A stretch of DNA of 64,000 nucleotides, taken from assembly GCA_016098155.1 (NCBI GenBank), contig JAAAJB010000094.1:1-64000 (forward strand), written 5' to 3'. Under the pieces are notes generated by a model. The model was not told the origin of the DNA and searched no databases. It saw only the letters and a list, made by a program, of their open reading frames with translations. Source of the stretch: Actinomortierella ambigua (Eukaryota > Mortierellomycota > Mortierellomycetes > Mortierellales > Mortierellaceae). Each line of letters begins with the position of its first letter. Within the stretch, counting starts at the first letter, position 1. Position numbers and translations under genes: made by a program. Positions 45,885 to 58,266 of the stretch are shown here, one piece after another.

Positions 45885-47322
45885 GTTGTCCTAATAGGCG
45901 TGAGAGGGAAGGTTGAGGAGATAGCAAAACAAAAAAAAAGGTTAGGTTCTGTTGTTGCTTCCTCTCATAGCGCCGAGCCTCCCTACTCATCGAGGCGATC
46001 TCCTAGCTCCACGACCAAGTCTCTGCCTCCGTCATTGCTGCTCCAGTAGGGGGCGGGTGGGGTTGATTGCTGTTCCTGCTAGACTGATCAAAGTGACGTT
46101 GGTGTTGAATCGTTTGGACGAACAAGGTGTTGATGCAGAGGCGTTGGAGGAAGTAGTAAGAGTCATCAAGGTGCTTGTCTTGTTTGGGAGACAAGATCAG
46201 CCCCCCTCGACAAAGACAGATTCCATCCTCGGCCTACTTGCTAGACATCCGTCCTGCCAAAGTTCTCCCTCGACAAAGGTCTCTCCCTTTTTGCTGGGCC
46301 AAGAAAACGATCGGGCAGAGTGTCGGCATGCCTAGGCAAGTGTCTGAGCCATCCACGCCTCATCCAAACGATGTTGGTGGTGCCTTGGTTCTGTCCTTTT
46401 GGTGGCCAGCAAAACGATGGGTGATGCCCTATGTTTCCCTCCTCTTGTTCCTCCTTGGTAGTGAGTGGATGAGCAGGCCGACAAACAAGTGCGCTTCACT
46501 CTTGCCAAAAAGATGTTGGGTTTGGCATGGCATCGCCCTGCTTCGCTTCTTCCTGCCATTGCTTCATAGGAATGGGATGTCGGTGAGAGATGACTCTCTC
46601 TCTCTATCGGTGGATACTGGTCGGAAGGGCTGATCCTGACGTAGTTGGTGGAGAGCAGCAATGCGGTATCGGCTAGAGTATGGCGATGGATGGATCTCGC
46701 CACGGATGGATAGACGCAGGTGTCTCTGCCCCCTCGATTATTTTTTTTTGGATCGCCTCATACCAAATGGTTAAAGGAAGAGAGGGAACTCAAATTTCGC
46801 CTGTCTCTCCGCAACTTGACTTCTTGCGCCCCCCCTCTCTCCCTCTTCTCGCTGCACTCTTTCGAAAGTCAAATTCAATCTCACGCACGTGATGCACGCC
46901 ACCAATACACACACACCCACGCACATGCACACACACCAGACAGACCCACTTCGCGTTAGACAAGGCGGTCCTCTCTCTCTATCATTGACTCCCATACAAT
47001 GCAGTGGGGCTGTTTTTTGGATGCGCATGCTACACCGAGAGCCTTGGGCTAAAGCTATGGAGGTAGTGTCCCTCAATCATCGTGTTGTTTCTACATAAAA
47101 ACTGTCTACTTTCCCCCCTTTGACCATGATGGTAAGTGTCGAGGTGGTATGAATAACAAAGTGTTGAGGTGGTCAACTATTATTGTCGAGAAATGGTGTT
47201 GGGACTCCCAAATACCATTTGGCTCACGGTGCTGATAGCGTCAAGCTTATAAATATAAAGGTCTACAATAAACTTGAACACATTCAAATTTTCCATTTGT
47301 TTCTGACCCCCCCACTCCAGAC
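45885..47322. other. RPL17 5'UTR intron/promoter and AKR promoter
   Basis: No independent gene recognised. The left part must include the untranslated first exon and 5'UTR intron of RPL17. The right end, just before the AKR start, has an acceptor-like CTCCAG immediately upstream of the ATG and may also be a leader intron. (CA)n repeats occur near 46903-46934. Confidence 0.4.
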
Positions 47323-48669
47323 ATGAGTACCATTCGTGCAGTGACACTCCGCAATGGAGTCAAGATGCCTTTGGTTGGATGTAAGCCTGAAGAAGGAGGA
47401 ATGAGCTTCTACGTAGTTTGGAAAAATAGGCTATTCCAACTCAACCTCGCCCCCCCCACACACACCCCTTTGTCTCCAATAGTGGGCACCTATCGCGTCA
47501 GAGACCAGGCTCTTGTTGATACATGCGTTCTAGAAGGTCTCCGTGCTGGATACCGCCTAATCGGTAAGAATAATAATAATAAAAAAAGATAAAGGCCTCG
47601 GCAGTGGCTCTGTTAGTTTGCGCTTCTCTTTTCCCCGCTGATCCTCTAACGAGAACAAATTATGAGTAGACACGGCCACGGTCTACCGCAACGAACACAT
47701 GATCGGCAACGCACTCAAGCGAATCTTTGCCGAGAACCTGATCCCGGGCCTGAAGCGCGAGGATATCTTTATTACGAGCAAACTAGGTTGGTTTCTCATA
47801 TCTCCCACACAATGCTCATTGCTTGGAGGGGTATCGATGTTCACCAAAAGATCATCACTGATTGATTGTCGTGGCTATTGTCTTTAGCGCCTATTGATCA
47901 GGGATACGATGCATGCTATAAAGGTAATGAAACAAGCACCCCAACCCTTTTCTTTTTCTCATTGTTCTCGTGTTATTTTCGCGATTTCCTTTCGTATAGC
48001 TGACTTTTCCCCTTTTCCTTCGCCTTCATGTTAGCTGTCATGAAATCTATAAACGCCCTACAAGTGGACTATATCGACTGCTACCTGATCCATTGGCCAG
48101 GGTAAAATGACGAAAGATTGCGAAAAATCAAGCATTGTCTGTCATTCTGCCCACCTTACCCAGCGACTAACTCAAGTGTTACTCTCCAAACATCAACTAC
48201 AACAATATGAAATCATAAAATAGGACTCAAAGAGTCAAGCCCTCCAGCCCCCAAAACGCGGTCAACCGTGCCGAATCCTGGCGGGCACTAGAGGACCATT
48301 ACCACGCCAAGCGGCTGCGAGCCATCGGTGTCAGCAACTATACCACCACCCACCTGCTCGCCATGGAGCGCCGTGCGCAAGGTGAGGGCGGCACGAGCAC
48401 GAGCACGAGCAATGCCGTCCTCCCTCATGTCCACCAGTTTGAAATGCACCCTCGGCTGCTGCAAAACGACCTCATGGCGCTCTGCCAGCGTCTCGGCATC
48501 CAGGTTCAGGCCTATTCGTCCTTGGGAGAGGGGCGACTGGTGATTCCGGCCGCGGCCTTGCAGGAGCATGTGCACAAGCTTGGCCAGAACAATAATCCGG
48601 ATGGACGGGGCGCGTTGCCGATCATGGGGGATTTGATCCGCAAGTATTTCCCGACAGATGTCTCTTCTT

Positions 48670-48700
<31 letters not shown>

Positions 48701-49087
48701 TGGTGCTATGGGGGTGGGTGAGATAACAGCAGCAGAGTATGGAAAGCGCGCGGCTCAGATCCTGTTAAGGTGGGGCATCCAGCATGGTGCTGTCGTCATC
48801 CCGAAATCGACGAACCGGCAAAGGATTTGGGACAACTTTGACCTCTTTGGGTTTGAGCTCGATCCTCAGGTAAATCAGTTGCGCATAACAAAAAAAAAAC
48901 AAACCCCTCCTTCTTAAAGGCATGAAAGAGCTGAGCACACACTCACTTGACTGACTCTCATTTTCTTCTCTTCCTTTTTGTCTGTTGAACAAAATGATCA
49001 AACGTATAGGACATGGCTGCGTTGGACGCCTACTCGGAAGGCGAGGAACGGACTCGGTACTGCTGGGACCCGACATTGATCCAGTAG
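47323..49087 (+). CDS. Aldo/keto reductase
   Basis: Seven exons (47323-47380, 47483-47563, 47670-47786, 47888-47923, 48035-48101, 48224-48869, 49010-49087) give 360 aa. The AKR catalytic tetrad is complete: Asp47 and Tyr52 in DTATVYRNE, Lys84 in ITSKL, His117 in YLIHWPG. The NADPH-binding end AVVIPKSTNRQRIWDN and the signature VSNY are present. It reduces carbonyls to alcohols with NADPH; substrate unknown. An Ala/Gly-rich insertion (SSSAAAGAAGAAAGAMG, residues about 265-281) enlarges a loop before helix 7. One exon is only 36 bases long. Convergent with the allantoicase gene, 129 bases apart. Confidence 0.92.
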
Positions 49088-49216
49088 ACAGCATGTGTAA
49101 TTTTTTTTCGTAGTCATGTACCTCTTTTCTCAAGTAACTTGTTCTTATCAAATGCACGACAGCCAAAGTTACCTTTGTGAAAAAAAACAACAATTTATTT
49201 GTATGAAACACTCGCA

Positions 49217-51238
49217 TTACTTCAGGAGAATCATGGCAGCCGAGCCGCCTTCCTTGCCAGACTCCTTGGTGAACCAATACTCCTCACAGTCCTCGAGGGC
49301 CACGCCGCTCTCGTGTGTAAAAGTCATAAACTGGACGGGCTTCTCAATGACGATCATGGGATGGTGCCAGACATTGGGGCGATAGTTGATGCCCAGCGTG
49401 TTATCACAACGGAACGCCTGCATGGTCGCCAGGATCGGCTTGTCATCCTCGCCATTCTCGGCACAGACGACCACATACGATCCATTGCCGTCGCCGCCCA
49501 TCGGCAGGAACATTTGCGACGAGTACGGGTGGCGCTCCAACAACCGGATCCCAAACATCGCCGTCTCGACCGGCTTGTAGCATTTAAAGATGGCCACATT
49601 GGCCTCGGCGGGCTTCAGCCCATGCTTCTCCACGGCCTCGGCCGATCGTGTGTTGACAATCTTGGCCAGGTGTGAAAACTTTTGGGCCGTGCCCTGGTTC
49701 ACCTGCACCGCATTCGGGTCCGCATCGGGCAGGCGGACCACTTGACCCCAGCGCTCGAAATTCTCGTTGGTGATCGGGACCGGGGTCACATGCAACAACT
49801 GCCACGTCTCCTCGTCCGGCAGCAACTGACGCTGACCGCCGACGGACGGCGACAATGGGTGGGCGGGCCAGGCTTGGGCGCCAAAGACACGGACACGCTT
49901 GATGCCGCCGTCGGGGATCATGGTGACCTTGATCGAGGCAATCTTTTGTTGCGAGATGGCCTCGGGCAGCTGGAAAAAGTGTTGTCGGTGCGGTTGGACG
50001 GCCTCGTTCTGGATCAGCGGGATCGCTGTGGTTGGGTCCGACTCGGAGAAGCCCTCGATCGTCACCGCCTTGGGAGGGTTGCCCTTGTAGTGTGCCGTGT
50101 CGACCTCGATCAGCGATGCATGACCAGCGACACCCAATCTAACAATCAGGGGTAGATTTGAACAAAAAAACAAAACGGGATTGCGTGTTAGCTCCCATCC
50201 CCTTTTCTTTCTTTCTCTGACAAAAAACATTCCTCGACAACGTTGAACAAAAACACATGTTGGGCACCAGGGAGAAAACCCCCCCCCCCTCGTCTTATCC
50301 TCCTCTTTCCTTACTTGATAGTGCACCAGTCCAGATGTCCAGGCGATCGCGACCGCTTGGTCTCCCAACCATCCGACATATCCTTGCCTCTGCCGGGCAG
50401 GAGCATATTCGACGGATGTCCATAATGCGCATCCGAAAACGCCTCCACGACGCCGCCGGCACCGACTGCCGCCAGATCAAAGACCTCCTGTTTGTCCAGA
50501 GGCACCTTCTTGGCCACCGATCCATACACGCGCAGGCGCGCCACGCCTCCATCGGGGATCATGCGGAACCGCACATGTGTATAGGCTTTGGTTGTTGTTG
50601 CTTCTGTTTGGCTCAGCAGGAACCCATGTCGAGCACTCGGCGTCAACGCGACGGCCGGCAGCAGATCCTCCCAAGCCAAAGCCTCCCACAGCGAGGCACT
50701 GACGGCAAATGGCGACGACGACAACAGCTTTGCAGCAGACTCCTCCAGGAACAAACCCTCGACGGCGACCTGGGGAGCATGGTTGCCCGTAAAGTAGGCG
50801 GTGTCGACCTCAAAGCCAGCAATCGTGCCCGGATACCCGAGCTGGATCACACACCAGTCATCCTTGGGGTTGTGACGCCGGGTCTCCCATCCGTCGTACC
50901 AGGCCCCGTTGGCCGTGAAAACGCCCGGACGCGAGACTGGTGCCGCGGCCGTCACGAGGTTCTTGGCCTCGGCAAACCATTCGTCTGTCTGGAAGAGGAC
51001 CTGCCCGCCCCGAGTCGCCACCGCGAGATCTAAGAAGATGGGGCGAGGGGAGAAGTGATTGGGAGGGGGGGGGGGAGGTTAGAACATGGATCAAGATCAC
51101 AATGTTCCTGACTTTTTTTTTCTCTCTTTCTCTCTCTCGCGCGGTGAGAATTGGGTTCCAATATATACCGATATAGTCGCGGAAGGTGTCGTCGATCTTG
51201 GCTGCTTCGACGGTGGTGTATCCAATGGTTGGGCTCAT
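49217..51238 (-). CDS. DAL2-DAL3: Fused allantoicase-ureidoglycolate lyase
   Basis: Three exons on the minus strand (51238-51169, 51029-50315, 50138-49217) give 568 aa. Residues about 24-190 and 205-362 are the two homologous allantoicase halves, each with a DGWE(T)(K/R)R...DWC.I..L.......EVDTA...GN block and MIPDGG..R.RV(Y/F)G. Without a stop, residues about 372-568 continue as a ureidoglycolate lyase domain (VPITNENFERWGQVV, LERHPYSSQMFLPMGGD, NYRPNVWHHPMIVIEK, DCEEYWF). The two enzymes catalyse consecutive steps: allantoate to ureidoglycolate plus urea, then to glyoxylate plus urea. In yeast they are separate genes (DAL2, DAL3). The join lies inside a single exon, so the fusion does not depend on a splice choice. 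Role: use of purines/allantoin as nitrogen source. Confidence 0.93.
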
Positions 51239-52538
51239 TTTTTGTTCTTTTTCAAAGGGACCCTTGGAGGATGTTTGGGCAATGTTGGTAGGATTGGATT
51301 ATATTATATATTTCTTTCTTTCTTGGTTAGACGGATACCCAGAGAAGAGAGAAAAGAAGAGGTGGGAAGTGGATTACACAAAAGTAGGAATGGGGTAATG
51401 AATGGAAAAAAAAGGAGGAATGAATGTTGATGAAGAAGAGGAAAAAAAGGAGAGGGTTTCCGTTCTGCGCTGTTTTCTACTCTCAATAGCTCGCGCTCGG
51501 CGCGAGGCACAATGGGTCACTCACTTCTCCCCCCCCCCCCACAAAAATGCGGGCAAACAACCCACTTTTTTTTCATGCGGGCACTTCGGAGGACATCTAC
51601 TTGTGGGAGACACCCCCCAGATGCACCTTGTACATCATCCATCTCTCCTCTCCTCTAAGCGAGCACCTACCACCCACACACACATACAGAGAGATGAGCA
51701 CAGCCTCTGTTTTGATGTGTTTGTGTGCGTGTATCTGTCTGTTCACACCGGCGCAGCTCCCTCTCCTCCAAACGTGTTCCTGAGCTCGTCCCCGTTACCC
51801 CATTTCACTACTTCCACCAATGCCTATTTCGTAACCACACTATACAGTGTAGGACTAGCACCCACAATTTGTTTGTTGATCTTTCTCGTTTTGTTTTTGT
51901 GCAACAAAAACGACTCTATAGCGGGCAACTCTTCTGGCCCGCGTCAACGGTGCGCTCATCGATTCTCAATCCTCTTGACAATCATAGCACATGAAAGACA
52001 TATCATACCATAACAACGGACAAATGCAATGAAAATAATAATGGATGTCTATTCTTCATGATGTTTTTTTAATCTTGTTTTCCTTTTTTTTCTTTTTCCT
52101 TTTTTTTGTTTTGTAATGTCTGCTTGTTTCCCCCAGATCTTGGTTCATCGTCTTGACTTTTTTTTTTTGTTTGGGTTGTGTTTATGTGAAAAAAGGTGAG
52201 TGTGTGAATGTGAGTGTTGTTGTTGTTGTTGTTAATGTTGTTGTTGTTGTTGTCTTGTTGCTCTGTTGTGAAAAAAATAATGTCTTGCTGAAGAAGAAAG
52301 AAAGAAAATGTTGCTGAGTGAAAGAGAAAAAAAAATAGTGCGGTGATAGGAAGTGAGAGACGGCAGGTAGAAAGGGAGGGGAAAAGGGGACCAGAAAGTG
52401 AGAGATCAAAATGCAGGAAACGGAAAAAAAGAAAAAGAAAAAGAAAAAGCCCTCCCTTTTGATCACCCTCCTTTCTGCTCTCTCCTGTAGGGGTTGTTGG
52501 TTGACGGTTTTGCCGAATAAAAGAGTCATTCTCCTTTT
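51239..52538. other. Intergenic, allantoicase promoter and transportin 3' flank
   Basis: No gene recognised. A GTT/TTG microsatellite lies at about 52216-52258, with poly-T and poly-A runs at 52080-52165 and 52329-52449. I did not identify a clear GATA-factor cluster upstream of the nitrogen-catabolism gene, though single GATA cores exist by chance. Confidence 0.45.
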
Positions 52539-55500
52539 CTACAGGCCATAGCGCTGACCCAAGCGCACCCGGGTCTCGGGTGCCAACGTCGCTGCAAAGC
52601 TATCCCACTGGGCGCCCATCATGTTCTTGTACCCGGCCAGGATCTTGCCAAACTGAACATCCAACTCTGGCGGCACCTCGCTCCACTGCGCAACAGCATC
52701 GCAGAACGGCGCCAACGACTTGATCAGTCCCTGAGGGTTCACCTGGATCATCGCGCACAGACCACGGAAGGCCGAGTCCTTCTCATCATTGTCGCGGATC
52801 GTGCGGCACGTCTGGCACCAAGCCTCGGCAAAGATCTCCAGGTGTGGGCCCACCAGCTGAGGGCACACCAGTCCCAAACGTCCAATCGTGATCGCCGAGT
52901 TGTCCAACAACGTCCGCGCCGTACGCTCGCTCGTCAGCAGCGGGATCAGACGCTCCAACAGCGGCTGCACCCACACGCCCATGCCCTCGCCATACTGCAG
53001 CGCAATCTCACCAGCTGCCCATGCAGCATTGTTGCACACCGAGATAAACTCTGTGTCGGGTTGGATCTGACCAATCAGCTCCTGCATAAACGCATTCAGG
53101 TACGGCTTCACATGCATAAAGCACGAAATCGCCAAATCACCCAACAGCGCATACGACGACTGACGCACCTCGGGCGACGAATCCGCAAGACACACGCTCA
53201 GGATCTGAAGCACCGAAGGCTGGCTCGCCGCCACCAGGCTCTCCACCGACGTGTTCAAGCCCTGTGTCAGGCCGCTCAGCAGATCCAGCGCCACAATCAT
53301 AAAGTCCTTGTCCGGCAGAGGATACATGTCGGGGTTCTGCGTGTGCAACTGCGACTCCATCAGGTTCTGGTGGACAATCTTGACGCAACGCTCAAAGACT
53401 GGGGGTGCAAACGGCAGGAATCCTTGGCCGAGCGCCGTCGTCACCGAGGACAAGCACTCAAACAGAGGGAACAGATCCCGATCGTCGTCCTTCAGCAGCT
53501 GCCACTTTTCAATCAGGCATGGCATCAACAGATCAATGTACTCCTTCTTGTTCAGCGCGCCACCAACACTGTCCGCCAACGTGCCAATGGCATCGTACAG
53601 AATGAGCAGGTTCTTTTGCTGGTACGTCTGGAACGCGTTGACCAGCGTCTGAAGAATGTGGTACAGGTAAGGCACCAGGTGCTCGCACGCCTCCTCTTCC
53701 AACGTGGCAAAGGCACTGCAACCAGCCTCCTGAACACGCTTGTTGGTGTCGCTGACCATAGCCAAGAGCTATTGTATTTGTGTGTATAGAATAGAGAGAA
53801 TATAAATTAGAATCAACATAAAAACAAAAGACCAATTGGAAAAGGCAATATCTTTTTGAAAGCGTTCACCTCCATTTCACTTACACCTTCAATCAGAGGA
53901 ACAAGGTACTGAGGGCGCTCCTCAGGGTTGGTGGGGTACACGCACCAGCGAGCATAGCGGCCAAGAGTCCAGCAAGTGATGGCACGAACGAGAGACTATG
54001 CGTACACAATACAGATGCACAACGAGTACAATGAGATGGGAATAAGAAAAAGATGGGCAATTGAGTCAACAAGCCTGACAAACGGATTTTCCATAACCAA
54101 AAAAAAAGACAACAGAGCCACATCGGTTCCTGAAGAAGCAAACAAAAGATTCATACCTTAGTATCCTTGAGGGTCTGAATGAGATAGGGAACAAGGGTGG
54201 GAAGATGGGGCTCAATGCCAGTCATGCAGCCCTCGGCAACAGCGCCAAGGGCCAGAATACCGCACTCGCGGTGCTTCCACTCTGCATGGAACAGCTCCGT
54301 CTGGAGCAAGGGCAGCAAAATGTCGAGCATCGAGTTGCCATAGACAGACGACAAGACATCCAGAGCCGATGCCGAGCACTTGCGCAGGTTCCACTCCATG
54401 TAGATATCATCATCATCGTCATCATCATCATCATCATCGTCATCCTCATCGTCGTCATCCAGATGAGCCTCCTCGCTGCCGCCAGCCTGGCCGCCGCTGC
54501 TGCTGCTCCCTGTCGTGTGGAGCTTGGCTGTGTGGAAGCGGGGCTTGAGGTTCTCGGCACGATCGGGGACAGTGGTGTCCTCGTCGTCAATGTCCAGCGC
54601 AATGATGTCCATCTCGCTGTAAACCATGCCCTGCAGCAGGACAGGGATGACGCGGGGCAAGAAGGGGCGCAGATGCTCCTTCAGGTCGTCATTCTCGGCA
54701 AAGGCCAGCCAGAACTCGCAAGCCTCCAGAGCGACCTGGTCGTCGTCGTCCTTGGTCGAATACAGCATGTACTCGACCACGTTGTTGATCTGGGGAATCA
54801 GCTTCTCGGGGCAGACCTCCAGCAGCATCACCATGGCGCGGCAGACGTGCTTGCGCACATCGGGGTGGGTATCGCCCGACAACTGGCCCAAGCCCTCGAC
54901 AAACGCATCAATGTTGATCAGGAACGACTGCGACTTGTGGGTGATGAACTGGTTGATGCAGTTCAGCGCGCACACACGGATCGCAGGCACAGGTGACTGG
55001 AAGAAAGTGATAAACTTGGGAATCATAAAGTTGAGAGGCCGTTCGCCGTTGATCTCCATCTCCAGCTCATCAGAACTGTCCTCGCAGATCTTGGACAGCG
55101 CCTTGAACGCACCCTGTGTTATAGAGCGACAAAGTCAACAAGAATCCCGCAGTTGTTAGTTTCGAAACCCCTCTTGACGATCTATCCCGTCTCTGATTTT
55201 TTTGTTTCGATGAACCAGGTCATTTTTGTTTTTCTTTGTCTCTTTTTACCTCTTGAACGTTGGGATCCTGAGCATCCAAAAGACCCATCAGAGTGGGAAG
55301 AACCTCGGGCCAGCTCATGATAGAGTTGCGCGAGAGGATGGTGGTGATAACCGTACCAAGCGTGTTGCGAACATCGGGATCAGGGTCGCCGAGGTGGCGC
55401 AGCGACAAGGCCTTGACATAATCGTAAACCTCTGGCCGGATGTCCTGCGAGTGGTATTGGATGTTGGTCTTGAGCAGCAGACCGGCGACAGCACGCGTGG

Positions 55501-56577
55501 TTGACAACTCCTGAGGCATCTGCGTCAAGATATAGATGAGATAGCTGTTGTAGTCGGGAACATTCCTGAACGACTCGAGTTGCTACGAATAATGATGTGT
55601 GAGAAGCAAACAAGTGTGGTGTGAGTCAGTCAAAAATGTGATCATGCCATGTGGAAATTTTCGCGTTATCGGCTCAGTTGTTCCATGGCGCTCTGCTCAA
55701 GGAGAGCATACGCGCGTGCGAACATCTGTACAGCCCTCCCCCCACCCCCTCTCACCCTGTCCAAGACTAGGAATGTTTGATGCGGTTGCCTCTTTACTGC
55801 AAGATCCATCAAGTTTACATCCCCTTCCTCTCTCCCCACTATCCATATCACTGGGAGGACGAGGGGGATCCAAAGAAAACAGCGTTGGGAGGGGGGGGGA
55901 TAAAAAGTAATTGCTTGAAATACAAACACGCCTCTAAGCGACTACCCAGTCCACCACCCAGACCAAACGCCCGAGATGACATTTGCAATCGAAAAAGGAG
56001 TGGTAGATCGTAAATCGCTCTCTTCCCGTTGCTGGTCGAAGCGGTCATCCTCATCACTTGATGGGGGAGGGGAGGGGGTCCGTCAATCCAGTTTGGTGTC
56101 GTTCAAAAACTGATTCGCAATGATATTCCATCCTTCGTCCTCTGATTGGTGAGAATTACCCGCCCATCAGTACCACACATTCTCAGAGATGGAGACGCCA
56201 ACTCTTTGACCACCTCACTTAACTCTCACCCAAAAAAGAAAGAGAAGACGATACATATAGTCCAAAAAGCGCGTGCGCACGCCCACCCAATGTCTTCCCT
56301 TCTCTCTCTCCCACCCAACACTACCAATCACCCACGCATTGGATTGTTGTCGTTGTCGTTGTTGTTGTTGTTTTTTTTTGGGTCTCCAAATACCAAAGAG
56401 AACCGATTGTGCTCTCATCCACAAAGATTAATCACAGCAACAAAAAACAATGAAGCTTGAATCTGGTAATCTTACCTCATGGACCTGGGCCTGGACGTTG
56501 TTGTTGCCAGACATGGAATCACGCAGGAGCTGCGTCAGCTGGTTAAGACCCTCGGGTTGTGGTTGCCAGTTCTGCAT
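52539..56577 (-). CDS. KAP104: Transportin (karyopherin beta-2)
   Basis: Five exons on the minus strand (56577-56476, 55582-55250, 55113-54157, 53995-53885, 53768-52539), all phase 0, give 910 aa (human TNPO1 898, yeast Kap104 918). It begins MQNWQPQPEGLNQLTQLL and consists of HEAT repeats throughout. An acidic loop (Asp-rich, residues about 345-380, encoded by GAT/GAC repeats) corresponds to the H8 loop that releases cargo on Ran-GTP binding, and EWNLRKCSASALDVLSSVYG directly after it is the conserved continuation. The C-terminus FGKILAGYKNMMGAQWDSF...LGQRYGL matches transportin. It imports PY-NLS cargoes such as hnRNP-like proteins. Intron 1 (893 bp) is the longest in this gene and has no recognisable RNA gene. 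Confidence 0.95.
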
Positions 56578-58266
56578 GGTGGTGGTGGTGGGAGAGGGGG
56601 GTCTACTTTTTTTTTCGTCTCGGTGTGGGAAGGTGTGATTGGGGGTGATACGTGCAGCACGTCCAAATTATACTCCTGACGAACTGCTATTGAAAAAATA
56701 AGAAAAAAAAAAGAAGCGCCGAGTTTGATGATGGTGTTAGAAAGACATGAAGAGAGGGGAAAGGGAGGAAATGAACCATGGTAGTAGTGGGAGACAGAAA
56801 GGATGACATGCGAGGGGAGGGGGGGTAACGTAGTGGGTACATAGGGGCGGGAAGGAGGGGGGGGAGTGAAAAAGATAGACCCGTGGGTAACGGACATGGA
56901 TGCGCTCATTCCCTCGAGAACCAACTTGTCTTACATCTCCGCAGAGATGGCAGTAGCATGACATCAACAAGAGTAGGTTGGGGGAGGGAGAGAGGGTAAT
57001 TGGCACATGTCAACTGAATTGAAGTTGGCAAGACGACACAGCCTGTCTGACTAGTCCACCAGGGGGGGGAAGTGCCAAGAGAGAGGGGGGGGGCAGGGAA
57101 GGGGAAGGTGGGTGGTGGTGGTGGTGCTCGGTGTCTTACGTAGAATGAACAGGGTTTGACGGAGGGGGAGGAAGGAGAGGAGAGGAGAAGGGGCACACAC
57201 AATACGATATGCCCACAAGAAAAGAGAGGGAGTGAGTGAAAAGAGGATGGGTGTTTGGGTGTTGGTGGGTTTGGGGGTGAGATGGAGGAAGGAAGAAAGA
57301 GAAAGAAAAGAAAAAGAGAAGAACTGGAAAAGAGGGGTGGGTCAGTGGGGGGGGGGGGGGGGGAGGACGAAAGAAGGAATAAGTTAAAAAAAAAAAAAAA
57401 AAAAAAAGGGAAGGAGGGGGGGGGGGGGGGGGGGCGGGGGGGGGGGGGGAGAGGGAGGGACGAAGGAGTGATGAGGTGAAAAAAAAAAAAATTGGCCGCA
57501 GAAACAAGTCCTCTTTCTGCTGCTGCTGCAGTCTCGTCTACAACAAACATAACACAACATCTCTCTCTCTCTCTTTTCTCTCACTGTTCAGGGACTGTGG
57601 TTCACGTATGGCCCCCTCTCCCCCTCTCTCTCTCTCTTTCTGCCTCTCTCTCTCTCTGTCTCTCTCTCACTCACTCTGTCTCGTTTCTCTCTTTCCCCCC
57701 AAGAAAAAAAAAAAAAAAATCAATGTTTGGGCCATATCTGCTAAGCCACATGGTTGCGTTGCGCGTTGGATGAGGCTGTGAGCTCAAATTTCAATATCTC
57801 CGCAAAACACAGAATCCATCATCCATCAACGTCTTTTGGGTGTGTGTGGTGATAGGCTTACTCAGATGTCATGCCTTTTCATCCACCAGTGACTAACGGC
57901 TGGCTGGAGTTTTACGCGTTCTACCCATGAAGACGCCTTCTGCGACTTGTGCAGTAAAAATGACTTTCTTTTCTTTTCTTTCTTGCAAACAAAGCAAAAC
58001 AAAGCATCATCATGGTGCGCAGGGGGAATGCAAACGCACACCATGGACTCGCTTGGGAAAGCATGGTGGAGGTGGGGGGGGGTATGGAGGGAGGGAAGAC
58101 TTCTATCTCCTTTGACCTGCAAAACATACACACACACAACAACAACAACAAAAAAAAGATACCACCAAAGCAAACCACCAAAAATAATAAATAAAGCAAA
58201 AACGTCCTTCTCCTCCTCCTCCTTCTCGATCGACTCCCTCCTCCTTCTCCCTTTCATCCATGACTC
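56578..58266. other. Intergenic low-complexity region with G-runs
   Basis: About 1.7 kb without a gene. Very long G-runs (57347-57363 and 57417-57450, only a few interruptions) alternate with A-runs; on the right are (CT)n repeats at 57560-57690. The G-runs could form quadruplexes and may also be prone to sequencing error. The left part should include the transportin promoter and the right part the sirtuin 3'UTR. Confidence 0.55.

Noticed and set aside
52842..53789. A 315-codon plus-strand frame, and 54205-54996
   Set aside because: Both mirror transportin exons; composition is that of an antisense shadow.
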